Position numbers and translations under genes: made by a program | Assembly (NCBI GenBank): GCA_934085875.1 | Contig: CAKOHQ010000023.1 | Span: 1 to 20,420 of the forward strand | DNA length: 20,420 nucleotides | Source of the DNA: an uncultured Bacilli bacterium | GTDB lineage: Bacteria; Bacillota_I; Bacilli_A; RF39; UBA660 | Reading direction: 5' to 3' | Shown here: positions 13,917 to 20,420 of the stretch, piece after piece | How positions within the stretch are numbered: the first letter of the stretch is position 1 | How the letters are laid out: every line of letters begins with the position of its first letter | Notes under the pieces: generated by a model | Databases searched by the model: none | What the model was told of the DNA's origin: nothing | Seen by the model: only the letters and a program-made list of their open reading frames with translations

Positions 13917-15236
13917 CTACTCTTTTTTGTGCGTTTCTTCAAATATTTTTAATCTAGTAGTTTCGTCTGACCATAATTTCAATAATTCATCTATTTCTTT
14001 ATATAGTGATTGAGAAGAATTTATTATTCCATTTTCATAATATCCTTGTTTTAATATTTTTTTTATATTATTGAGTTCATTTGTTATTTTTTTGAGTTTT
14101 TCTTGATAATAATTTTTATTAAAATTATCAGAATAATAATCTTCTTGTATGTAATTCAATAATTTTTTTGTACTACTATTTTCTTTTAATTTTTTTATGC
14201 TTACTATTTTTTTATTTTTTTCTAATATATTTTTTAATATTATTTCAGTTTTTTTCCATGAATTAGTACAATAATTTTTTTTAATTATTGATTTTCCAAA
14301 ATCATTTAAGCTAGTATAATCTCCAATCATTATTATATTTTTTTGTGTCAAAGAGAATTCTGCTATTAATGATGTGGGTTCAGCAATCAAAACATCGCCA
14401 TCTATAACATAATCTAAAAAATCACCACCATTATATACTTTAATGTTTTCGCTTATAAATTCTTGAATCATATTTTTATATTTTTCTAATAATCCTTTAT
14501 ATTTTAATTCTGATTTGAGTAAGGGGTGCTCTAATATGAATAATTGTAAATTGTTATTTTTTGTAAAATTCAGTATATTTGAGAAAAATTCAAAAAAATA
14601 TTTTTCATCTTTTATTGTCCATCTTGGTTTATAAACTATTTTAAGATTATTATTTGCTGGAAATAATTTGTTCCAATATTTATTTTTTTTATAGTCATTA
14701 TAGTATTTATCCATTTTTAAACATCCTATAGGATAAAACTTGGAATTAATTTCTTTATTTTTCATAAATTCTTTTGATAAACTTTTCTCTTTCCTATCAA
14801 AGATAAAATGTCTATAGCAATTATAATAATATGTATTATTTAAAATAAAATTTTCATCATCTTTAACAATGATTGCACCATATTCAATATCGCATACTTT
14901 TGCTATTAAAGATAAATTAAATGAAGAATATTTCGATGTCCTATATATATCATAAGGATTTGAAACAAATATATAATCTGGATTATATTCAGAAAGATCA
15001 ATATACTTCTTTGTTTTTTTATTAAAACTGTTAATACATTTTATACCACTTTTAATAATATATTTTCTTATTTCTTCTCCACTTATGTAATCTTTGTATT
15101 CTGTTTCTAAAGAATCTGTCGCGACTACAGTAACTGAAAAAGTTTCGTTTTTTAAACATTCATAATAAATAGTTTCAAAATTATTTACAAACAGATCATT
15201 AATTAGGAATAATAAATTTATTTTATTTTTTTTCAT
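13917..15236 (-). CDS. CDP-glycerol glycerophosphotransferase-like protein (TagF-like, GT-B)
   Basis: A soluble protein of 439 residues. The C-terminal half resembles the TagB/TagF group: KPRW (203-206), EHP (236-238) and GDVLIAEPTSLIAEF (280-294), equivalent to the family's D-x-x-x-x-x-S-S-x-x-x-E donor region. Similarity is partial, so the transferred group is uncertain; a polyol phosphate is the family expectation. An asparagine- and lysine-rich tail with possible coiled coil follows (about 375-439). ATG 15234-15236 is preferred because AAAGAAAG lies just upstream. A GTG eight codons earlier (15258-15260) is also in frame. The gene overlaps rmlB and ends unit 1. Alternatives include other GT-B capsule transferases. 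Confidence 0.6.
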   Translation of the reverse strand: MKKNKINLLFLINDLFVNNFETIYYECLKNETFSVTVVATDSLETEYKDYISGEEIRKYIIKSGIKCINSFNKKTKKYIDLSEYNPDYIFVSNPYDIYRTSKYSSFNLSLIAKVCDIEYGAIIVKDDENFILNNTYYYNCYRHFIFDRKEKSLSKEFMKNKEINSKFYPIGCLKMDKYYNDYKKNKYWNKLFPANNNLKIVYKPRWTIKDEKYFFEFFSNILNFTKNNNLQLFILEHPLLKSELKYKGLLEKYKNMIQEFISENIKVYNGGDFLDYVIDGDVLIAEPTSLIAEFSLTQKNIIMIGDYTSLNDFGKSIIKKNYCTNSWKKTEIILKNILEKNKKIVSIKKLKENSSTKKLLNYIQEDYYSDNFNKNYYQEKLKKITNELNNIKKILKQGYYENGIINSSQSLYKEIDELLKLWSDETTRLKIFEETHKKE

Positions 15237-16233
15237 TATAACTTTCTTTGTATTTTCCACTTTTAATATCTTCTATCCATTCTTGATTATTTACATACCA
15301 ATTAATTGTTTCTTTAATACCTTCTTCAAATGTATAAGTTCTATTCCATCCAAGTTCTTTTTCTACCTTTTCAGAATTAATTGCATATCTTAAATCGTGT
15401 CCTGGTCTATCTGTTACATATGTTATTAATGATTCTGGTTTATTTAATTGTTTTAATATTGTTTTTACTACTTCTAAATTGGTTCTTTCAGAATGTCCTC
15501 CTAAATTATATACTTCACCATCTCTACCATTTCTTACAATCATATCAACACCAACATTGTGATCATGAACATGTATCCAGTCTCTAACATTTTCACCTTT
15601 TCCATATACTGGAATAGGTTCATCATTTAATGCCTTTGATATTACAACTGGTATTAATTTTTCTGGGAATTGATATGCACCATAATTGTTAGAACATCTT
15701 GATATTGTTACTGGTAACTTGAAAGTTCTTGCATATGCTAAAACTTGTAAATCTGCTCCTGCTTTGCTAGCAGAATAAGGACTTGATGTATGTATTGGTG
15801 TATCTTCTGTAAATAATAAATCAGGTCTATCTAGTGGTAGATCACCATATACTTCATCTGTTGATACTTGATGGTATCTTTTTACTCCATATTTTTTTGA
15901 TGCGTTTAATAAAGTCATTGTGCCTAATATATTTGTATCTGCAAAAAGGTTAGGATTTTTAATAGAATTATCAACATGACTCTCTGCAGCAAAATTAATT
16001 ACATAGTCAAATTTATATTGTTCAAATAATTTTTCTACCAATTCTTTGTCTCTAATATCGCCCTTTACGAACTCAAAATTATCTTTATTTTCTAGTTCTT
16101 TTATATTGTTATAATTACCTGCATAAGTCAATGCATCTAAACATATAAATTTATCTTCTGGATACTTGTTTACTACATAATGTAAGTAATTACTTCCTAT
16201 AAATCCAGCTCCTCCAGTTATTAAAAATTTCAT
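15223..16233 (-). CDS. rmlB: dTDP-glucose 4,6-dehydratase
   Basis: This enzyme converts dTDP-glucose to dTDP-4-keto-6-deoxyglucose with tightly bound NAD. The 336 residues show the Rossmann loop GGAGFIG (7-13), STDEVYG (124-130) with the catalytic Thr-Asp-Glu, and YSASK (153-157) with the active-site Tyr and Lys. NNYG and the substrate-binding region after it are also present. Length and motifs are complete. The start lies one base after rmlA, and the Shine-Dalgarno GAGGAAG is inside the rmlA tail. Because the ketoisomerase and aminotransferase lie in the same operon and RmlC/RmlD are absent, its product probably feeds an amino-sugar rather than rhamnose. Confidence 0.96.
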   Translation of the reverse strand: MKFLITGGAGFIGSNYLHYVVNKYPEDKFICLDALTYAGNYNNIKELENKDNFEFVKGDIRDKELVEKLFEQYKFDYVINFAAESHVDNSIKNPNLFADTNILGTMTLLNASKKYGVKRYHQVSTDEVYGDLPLDRPDLLFTEDTPIHTSSPYSASKAGADLQVLAYARTFKLPVTISRCSNNYGAYQFPEKLIPVVISKALNDEPIPVYGKGENVRDWIHVHDHNVGVDMIVRNGRDGEVYNLGGHSERTNLEVVKTILKQLNKPESLITYVTDRPGHDLRYAINSEKVEKELGWNRTYTFEEGIKETINWYVNNQEWIEDIKSGKYKESYNEKK

Positions 16234-16234
16234 A

Positions 16235-17107
16235 TTATTCTTCCTCCTCTGCTATTGATAAAATATATTTACCATATTCCGTTTGTTTTAACTCTTCTCC
16301 TATTTGTTTTAACTGTTCAGTTGTTATGAAACCTTGTCTCCAAGCAATCTCTTCAATACATGCAATATATAATCCTTGTCTAGATTGTACTGTTTCAACA
16401 AACATTCCTGCTTTAAGCATATTACTAGGACTACCAGTATCTAGCCAAGCAATACCTCTATGTAATAATTCTACTTTCAATTGCTTTCTTTTTAAGTATT
16501 CATTATTAACTGCAGTTATTTCAAGTTCTCCTCTTTCTGACGGTTTAACATTTTTTGCTATATCTATAACACTATTATCATAAAAATATAATCCTGGAAC
16601 TGCATATTTTGATTTAGGGGTTTCTGGTTTTTCCTCAATAGATATTACATTTCCGTCATCATCAAATTCGACAACTCCAAATGCTTTTGGATTATTTACC
16701 TGATATCCAAATATTGTTGCAGGATTTTTTTCTTTTTTTATTCTATTAAATATGTCTGAGAAACCTTGACCATAGAATACGTTGTCGCCTAATATTAAAC
16801 ATACGTTATCATTTCCTATAAACTCTTCACCTAAAATAAATGCTTCTGCTAAACCTCTTGGTTTTTCTTGAATTTTATATGTGAAATTCACTCCTATTCT
16901 TTCACCTGAACCTAGTAAACTTTGATATTGTGCAATATCTTGTGGGGTAGATATTATTAATATATCTTTAATTCCTGCAAGCAGCAGAGTTGATATAGGA
17001 TAATAAATCATTGGTTTATCATATATTGGTAATAATTGTTTTGATACAGATATTGTTGATGGGTAAAGTCTTGTTCCTTTTCCGCCTGCTAAAATAATTC
17101 CTTTCAT
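16235..17107 (-). CDS. rmlA: Glucose-1-phosphate thymidylyltransferase
   Basis: RmlA joins dTTP and glucose-1-phosphate to make dTDP-glucose, the first step of dTDP-sugar synthesis. The 290-residue length is standard. Motifs seen are LAGGKGTRLYP (6-16), SKQLLPIYDKPM (22-33), LGDNVFYGQG (106-115), EKPETPKS, and the late GIAWLDTG segment of the sugar site. An ideal AGGAGG sits just before the ATG. It follows the sugar aminotransferase by eight bases and runs into rmlB, forming a dTDP-sugar block. Base composition is higher in G+C than in the surrounding glycosyltransferases, as is usual for well conserved genes. Confidence 0.97.
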   Translation of the reverse strand: MKGIILAGGKGTRLYPSTISVSKQLLPIYDKPMIYYPISTLLLAGIKDILIISTPQDIAQYQSLLGSGERIGVNFTYKIQEKPRGLAEAFILGEEFIGNDNVCLILGDNVFYGQGFSDIFNRIKKEKNPATIFGYQVNNPKAFGVVEFDDDGNVISIEEKPETPKSKYAVPGLYFYDNSVIDIAKNVKPSERGELEITAVNNEYLKRKQLKVELLHRGIAWLDTGSPSNMLKAGMFVETVQSRQGLYIACIEEIAWRQGFITTEQLKQIGEELKQTEYGKYILSIAEEEE

Positions 17108-17115
17108 ATATCCTC

Positions 17116-18201
17116 CTAATATTTATTAATTATATCTATAATATAATTTATTTCTTCATCGCTCAATCCATAATACATAGGTAAACTAACTACTTTACTT
17201 GCTAGTTCTTCAGCTATCGGTAAATCTAATTCATTAAACTCTTCATAAGCTTTTTGTTTGTGTATTGCTCTTGGATAATGAACCATAGTCGGTATGTCAT
17301 ATTTTTTTAAATACTCTTGAAAATTTTCTCTATCATCAACTTGTACAACGTATTGGTGATATACATGGTAATTATCAACATTCTCAACTGGTAATTTTAT
17401 TTTTTCATTTTTTATTTCATTGTTAAATCTTGAAGCAATTCTTCTTCTATCTTTATTCCATTTATCCAAATATGGCAATTTTACTGAAAGAATAGAGGCT
17501 TGTAATTCATCTAATCTGGAATTAAAACCTTTTTCGTTATGTATATATTTTTGATTTGAACCATAATTTCTCAATTCTCTTACTTTATCAGCTAATTCTT
17601 TGTCGTTGGTAGTTATGCAACCGCCATCACCTAAACATCCTAAATTTTTTCCTGGATAAAAGCTAAATTCTGCTATGTCCCCAAGTGAACCAGCTTTTCT
17701 TCCTTTGTATGTTGCTCCATGTGCTTGAGCTGCATCTTCAACTACTTTTAAATTGTGACGTTTTGCAATATCCATTATTTTATCCATTTCACAGCATTGT
17801 CCATATAAGTGTACTACAATTATTGCTTTTGTTTTATTAGTTATTTTTTCTTCTATTTTATCAGGATTGATAAGACAATCATCTTCATTAACTTCAACAA
17901 ATACTGGCTTTGCACCACAATTTGAAACTGCTAAAGCTGTTGCAATAAATGTATGTGAGGGAATTATTACTTCTTCATTTTCTTTTATGCCTAAGGCTAG
18001 TAAAGATAATTTTATTCCTTCTAAACCATTTCCAACACCTACACAATATTTCGTACCACAATATTCAGCCCATTCTTGTTCAAATTGTTTTAAAAATGGA
18101 CCATCAATATAATAACTGTTATCTAGCACTCTTTTTATAGCATCGTCTATTTCACTTCTTATTTCATTATGCATTAAATCTAATCTTCCAAAACTTATCA
18201 T
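17116..18201 (-). CDS. DegT/DnrJ/EryC1 sugar aminotransferase (FdtB/QdtB-like)
   Basis: This PLP enzyme has 361 residues, the usual length. It shows GNGLEG (57-62) for cofactor phosphate, PSHTFIATA (81-89), VEDAAQAHGA (154-163) with Asp156 at the pyridine nitrogen, and SFYPGKNLGCLGDGG (180-194) with Lys185 as Schiff-base lysine. Next to a cupin-type 3,4-ketoisomerase and RmlAB it is expected to aminate a dTDP-3-keto-6-deoxyhexose at C3, giving dTDP-Fuc3N or dTDP-Qui3N. Its start overlaps the isomerase gene by 4 bases (ATGA), suggesting coupled translation. The sequence alone does not tell the fucose from the quinovose branch. A 4-aminotransferase is less likely because of the adjacent isomerase. 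Confidence 0.92.
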   Translation of the reverse strand: MISFGRLDLMHNEIRSEIDDAIKRVLDNSYYIDGPFLKQFEQEWAEYCGTKYCVGVGNGLEGIKLSLLALGIKENEEVIIPSHTFIATALAVSNCGAKPVFVEVNEDDCLINPDKIEEKITNKTKAIIVVHLYGQCCEMDKIMDIAKRHNLKVVEDAAQAHGATYKGRKAGSLGDIAEFSFYPGKNLGCLGDGGCITTNDKELADKVRELRNYGSNQKYIHNEKGFNSRLDELQASILSVKLPYLDKWNKDRRRIASRFNNEIKNEKIKLPVENVDNYHVYHQYVVQVDDRENFQEYLKKYDIPTMVHYPRAIHKQKAYEEFNELDLPIAEELASKVVSLPMYYGLSDEEINYIIDIINKY

Positions 18202-18626
18202 TTTTTATCACTACCTTCATTAAAATATTTTTTTGCTTTTTCTAAATAATCATTCCAATCTCTTATATAATCATTTTCATCATATTCGTGACTGGCTAAA
18301 ACAACAAGTACTGCTTCATTTTCAAAATCAAACATTTCTCTCCATATCATTGGGCCTATGTATAATCCTTTATTTGGACTATCTAACTCAACAATTTCTT
18401 CTTCATATGGAGTTTTAATCAACACTTTTACTTTTCCGTGAACTGCAATTAATATTTGTTCTAAATCATTATGAGAATGGTATCCTCTTCTTACTCCATC
18501 TTTTACATCAAATATGTAATATATTCTTTTCAATGGGAATTCCAATTGTTTTGGATATTCAATTGGTATCATTTTACCTCTGTGATCTGTTATTTCATTA
18601 AAATTAACTATTTTACAATTCTTCAT
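18198..18626 (-). CDS. dTDP-4-keto-6-deoxyhexose 3,4-ketoisomerase (FdtA/QdtA-like cupin)
   Basis: This single-domain cupin of 142 residues, full length for the family, carries RRGYHSH (46-52) with the paired active-site histidines (50, 52). QILIAVHGKVKVL (57-69) follows and forms the core beta strands. FdtA and QdtA move the keto group of dTDP-4-keto-6-deoxyglucose from C4 to C3, with or without inversion at C4. That gives the substrate of the aminotransferase encoded next. The first 14 bases overlap the HAD gene, and AAAGGA lies ten bases before the ATG. The stereochemical outcome cannot be read from the sequence. Confidence 0.92.
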   Translation of the reverse strand: MKNCKIVNFNEITDHRGKMIPIEYPKQLEFPLKRIYYIFDVKDGVRRGYHSHNDLEQILIAVHGKVKVLIKTPYEEEIVELDSPNKGLYIGPMIWREMFDFENEAVLVVLASHEYDENDYIRDWNDYLEKAKKYFNEGSDKK

Positions 18627-19272
18627 TTGTAACTATCCTTTCATAAATCGTTTCCAAGTTTTTATATGTTTTAATATTATAGTTTTCTAAAAACTTTTCA
18701 GAACGAAATCCTCTATTTAAAATAAAATATGAAATATTGCTTTTACAAGCAGCATAAATTTCTGCTTCACTGTCACCTATTAAAACGCAAGAATTATGTT
18801 GATTTTTTTTTATGAATTTATTTATATATTTTTCCTTTTCTTTTCCTGCATTTTTAGTAGAAACTTTAATTATTTTGTCTGCATATTTTATAATGTTAAG
18901 TTTTTTTAATTCTAATATTAAATTAATATATTTTTTTCGTGATGTTAAAAATACTATTTTATTTTTATTCTTTTTTCTTATATTTTTCAAGAAATCTGTT
19001 GTGTCGTGATATAATTTATCTGATTTTATATATTTAATATCTTCAATATGTCTTACCCATTTTTTACATATTTTTTTTGCTTGACTTTTATTAATTTTTA
19101 GTTCTTTTATCAAATAATTATAATTATTCATTCCATCTTCTTTCTTTTGAAAATAAGATTTTTCATTAAAATTATGATCTAATTTTTCTTTTTTCAATAT
19201 CTTTTTCATCAGTATACAATGTCGTTGTTTGCTATTTATTAGAGTTCCATCTAAATCTATAAAATATATCAT
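18613..19272 (-). CDS. HAD-superfamily hydrolase (probable small-molecule phosphatase)
   Basis: The 219 residues carry all four HAD motifs: DLDGT (6-10) with the nucleophile Asp6 and acid/base Asp8, LTSRKK (109-114), Lys near 144, and IGDSEAE (165-171). An insertion between motifs I and II (about 15-90) forms a helical cap, as in subclass I. It is lysine- and asparagine-rich like the other AT-rich genes. It overlaps the ATP-grasp gene by 4 bases (ATGA) and the ketoisomerase gene by 14, so it belongs to the same unit. A phosphatase acting on the ATP-grasp product or substrate is a reasonable guess; the actual substrate is unknown. Confidence 0.85.
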   Translation of the reverse strand: MIYFIDLDGTLINSKQRHCILMKKILKKEKLDHNFNEKSYFQKKEDGMNNYNYLIKELKINKSQAKKICKKWVRHIEDIKYIKSDKLYHDTTDFLKNIRKKNKNKIVFLTSRKKYINLILELKKLNIIKYADKIIKVSTKNAGKEKEKYINKFIKKNQHNSCVLIGDSEAEIYAACKSNISYFILNRGFRSEKFLENYNIKTYKNLETIYERIVTNEEL

Positions 19273-20213
19273 TTTATAACAATTTCCTCATATACTCTTA
19301 ACACACTTTTTATTGATTTGTCTATTTTAAATAAATCCTCTGGTACATTTTCATTTAAAAGTGAAGTTAGCAATGCTCTTACTAATTGAAAACCAATTTT
19401 TGTAGATAATGCAGTACCAGCTCCTATTCTTAAGTTACAATCTATTAAAGCCCAATGATTATCTTTAGTTTTCATGAATTGAATACAAAATGCTTCTGGA
19501 CATTCTATAATATTTACTAATTTTTTTATAGCTTGTTCTATTTCCTCATAATAAACAGGAACCATTTTAGTACATACTCCAGCTTTAGTAGCCACTCTTT
19601 TTCTTTGAAATATATTAATAGTTTTTCCGTTATATATTTCTGCAGTTATTTCTTCATGATCATCACAACATTCTTGTATAATATAATTGTTAAAATTAAA
19701 ACTACTATTTTTTATTTCTTTACCCTGCACTTTTTTTACACCAGTAGAGCCAAATCCTGTAACAGGTTTTAATATATATAACTCTTCGTCTTTTATTTCT
19801 TTTTCATTAAAAACTTTTGGAGTTAATATACCATTTTCTGAAAGAAAATTATGCATTGTTTTTTTGTTTGATAATGTTTCTACTGTTTTTTTAACCGGTG
19901 CAGTAGTGTAGCAATTCAATTTTTTTAAATTTTGATTATCTTTTGAAAAGGTTGATAAATCAAAATCAATTAAAGGAATTATGATATCTATCTTTTCATC
20001 TCTAATTATTTCATAAATTTTTTCTTCATAATTATCTGCGAATATTGGTGGTACTTTATGAAATTTATGACAATATATTGTTGAAGGAACTAAATATTCT
20101 TCATTGATATCAGTTAGATGTATTTCGTATTTATCCTTAAAATATTCATTTATAATTTGACAAAAATGCCATGTAGTTGCAGTTCCTGCAGCAGTTATTA
20201 ATATTTTTTTCAT
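19269..20213 (-). CDS. ATP-grasp ligase (carbamoyl-phosphate-synthase-like)
   Basis: A 314-residue single-chain ATP-grasp enzyme. Residues 1-105 form the pre-ATP-grasp fold, with ILITAAGTATTWHF at 4-17. The ATP-grasp core has ILKPVTGFGSTGV (147-159), with ATP-binding Lys149 and the glycine-rich loop, then YIIQEC (177-182). The metal site is LIDCNLRIG (256-264), where Asp258, Asn260 and Arg262 replace the more common E-x-N-x-R. Such enzymes form amide-type bonds through acyl-phosphates. Beside genes for a dTDP-3-amino sugar, an attractive role is acylating that amine with an amino or hydroxy acid. GAAAGGA precedes the start, and the HAD gene follows by a 4-base overlap. Confidence 0.85.
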   Translation of the reverse strand: MKKILITAAGTATTWHFCQIINEYFKDKYEIHLTDINEEYLVPSTIYCHKFHKVPPIFADNYEEKIYEIIRDEKIDIIIPLIDFDLSTFSKDNQNLKKLNCYTTAPVKKTVETLSNKKTMHNFLSENGILTPKVFNEKEIKDEELYILKPVTGFGSTGVKKVQGKEIKNSSFNFNNYIIQECCDDHEEITAEIYNGKTINIFQRKRVATKAGVCTKMVPVYYEEIEQAIKKLVNIIECPEAFCIQFMKTKDNHWALIDCNLRIGAGTALSTKIGFQLVRALLTSLLNENVPEDLFKIDKSIKSVLRVYEEIVIK

Positions 20214-20214
20214 T

Positions 20215-20420
20215 TTATTTTTCCTTTCTCAAATTAAATATAATATATAATATATAATATATAATTATTGTGACAACAGCAAACATAATAATTAAAGCAA
20301 ACGGATCATCAAAAAATCTTGTGAATGATGTTGTTAATATAGAGCCTAGAACTAAAGCGTCATTTACGATGTAATCTTGAGAATCTATTTCTTTCATTAA
20401 AAAATATAATGGGATTATAT
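20215..20420 (-). CDS. C-terminal end of a membrane protein, cut by the window edge
   Basis: The frame stays open to the right edge. Codons before the first in-frame ATG (20395-20397) read on as hydrophobic sequence (IIPLYFL), and that ATG has no Shine-Dalgarno, so it is probably internal. The visible 68 residues contain part of one hydrophobic segment, a polar stretch with FFDDP, and a final long helix ending in NLRKEK. A polysaccharide polymerase (Wzy) or O-antigen ligase-like protein would fit the place and shape, but the fragment is too short to assign. The last helix is partly encoded by a seven-base tandem repeat. Confidence 0.6.
   Translation of the reverse strand, partial: IIPLYFLMKEIDSQDYIVNDALVLGSILTTSFTRFFDDPFALIIMFAVVTIIIYYILYIIFNLRKEK
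20238..20265. repeat. Heptanucleotide tandem repeat, four copies
   Basis: Period-7 sequence (TAATATA) runs perfectly for 28 bases. It lies inside the 3' end of the membrane-protein gene, about seven codons before its stop. A change of one unit would shift the reading frame of the C-terminus. Confidence 0.75.

Noticed and set aside
15223..17107. dTDP-rhamnose synthesis
   Set aside because: RmlA and RmlB are present but RmlC and RmlD are not. The isomerase and aminotransferase in the same operon point to an amino-dideoxyhexose instead.

Overview
The window is very AT-rich DNA, and every recognisable gene lies on the minus strand. Genes are packed tightly, often with ATGA or TAATG overlaps and purine-rich Shine-Dalgarno sites. 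TGG encodes all visible tryptophans and TGA ends at least three genes, so the standard bacterial code applies. The protein set (RmlA/RmlB, WecB/MnaA-type epimerase, LicD, DUF2304, Wzx) and gene style fit a low-GC Bacillota, such as a gut Clostridia or Bacilli lineage. This is inferred from style and families; no taxonomic marker is present.

The whole window is the distal part of a capsule, teichoic-acid-like or other surface-glycan locus, transcribed from right to left. It divides into three putative transcription units separated by two compact terminator-promoter junctions.

Unit 1 (right edge to 13917) holds the 3' end of a membrane protein cut by the window, an ATP-grasp ligase, a HAD hydrolase, an FdtA/QdtA-like ketoisomerase, a DegT-type sugar aminotransferase, RmlA, RmlB and a TagF-like transferase. 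RmlAB plus isomerase and aminotransferase predict a dTDP-3-amino-3,6-dideoxyhexose. No RmlC/RmlD or FdtC/QdtC is seen. The ATP-grasp enzyme is a candidate for acylating the amino group instead.

Unit 2 (13820 to 11132) holds a GT32-GT-B fusion glycosyltransferase and a smaller protein that is a diverged copy of the fusion's C-terminal domain.

Unit 3 (11071 to 498) holds a DUF2142 membrane protein, a LicD phosphotransferase, a class V aminotransferase, a fusion of a TagD-like cytidylyltransferase with a Gfo/Idh/MocA-like domain, a GT2, a DUF2304 protein, a GT4, a Wzx-type flippase, a second GT32 and a UDP-GlcNAc 2-epimerase. It closes at a strong hairpin terminator. The LicD, aminotransferase and cytidylyltransferase-fusion trio looks like a compact pathway making a CDP-activated amino compound and adding it to the glycan. 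This is the best candidate for an undescribed system here.

Positions 1-497 carry no gene that I recognise, but do carry several inverted repeats and a very small open frame behind an excellent ribosome binding site. The initiating phosphoglycosyltransferase, chain-length regulators and a certain Wzy polymerase are not visible and may lie beyond the right edge.
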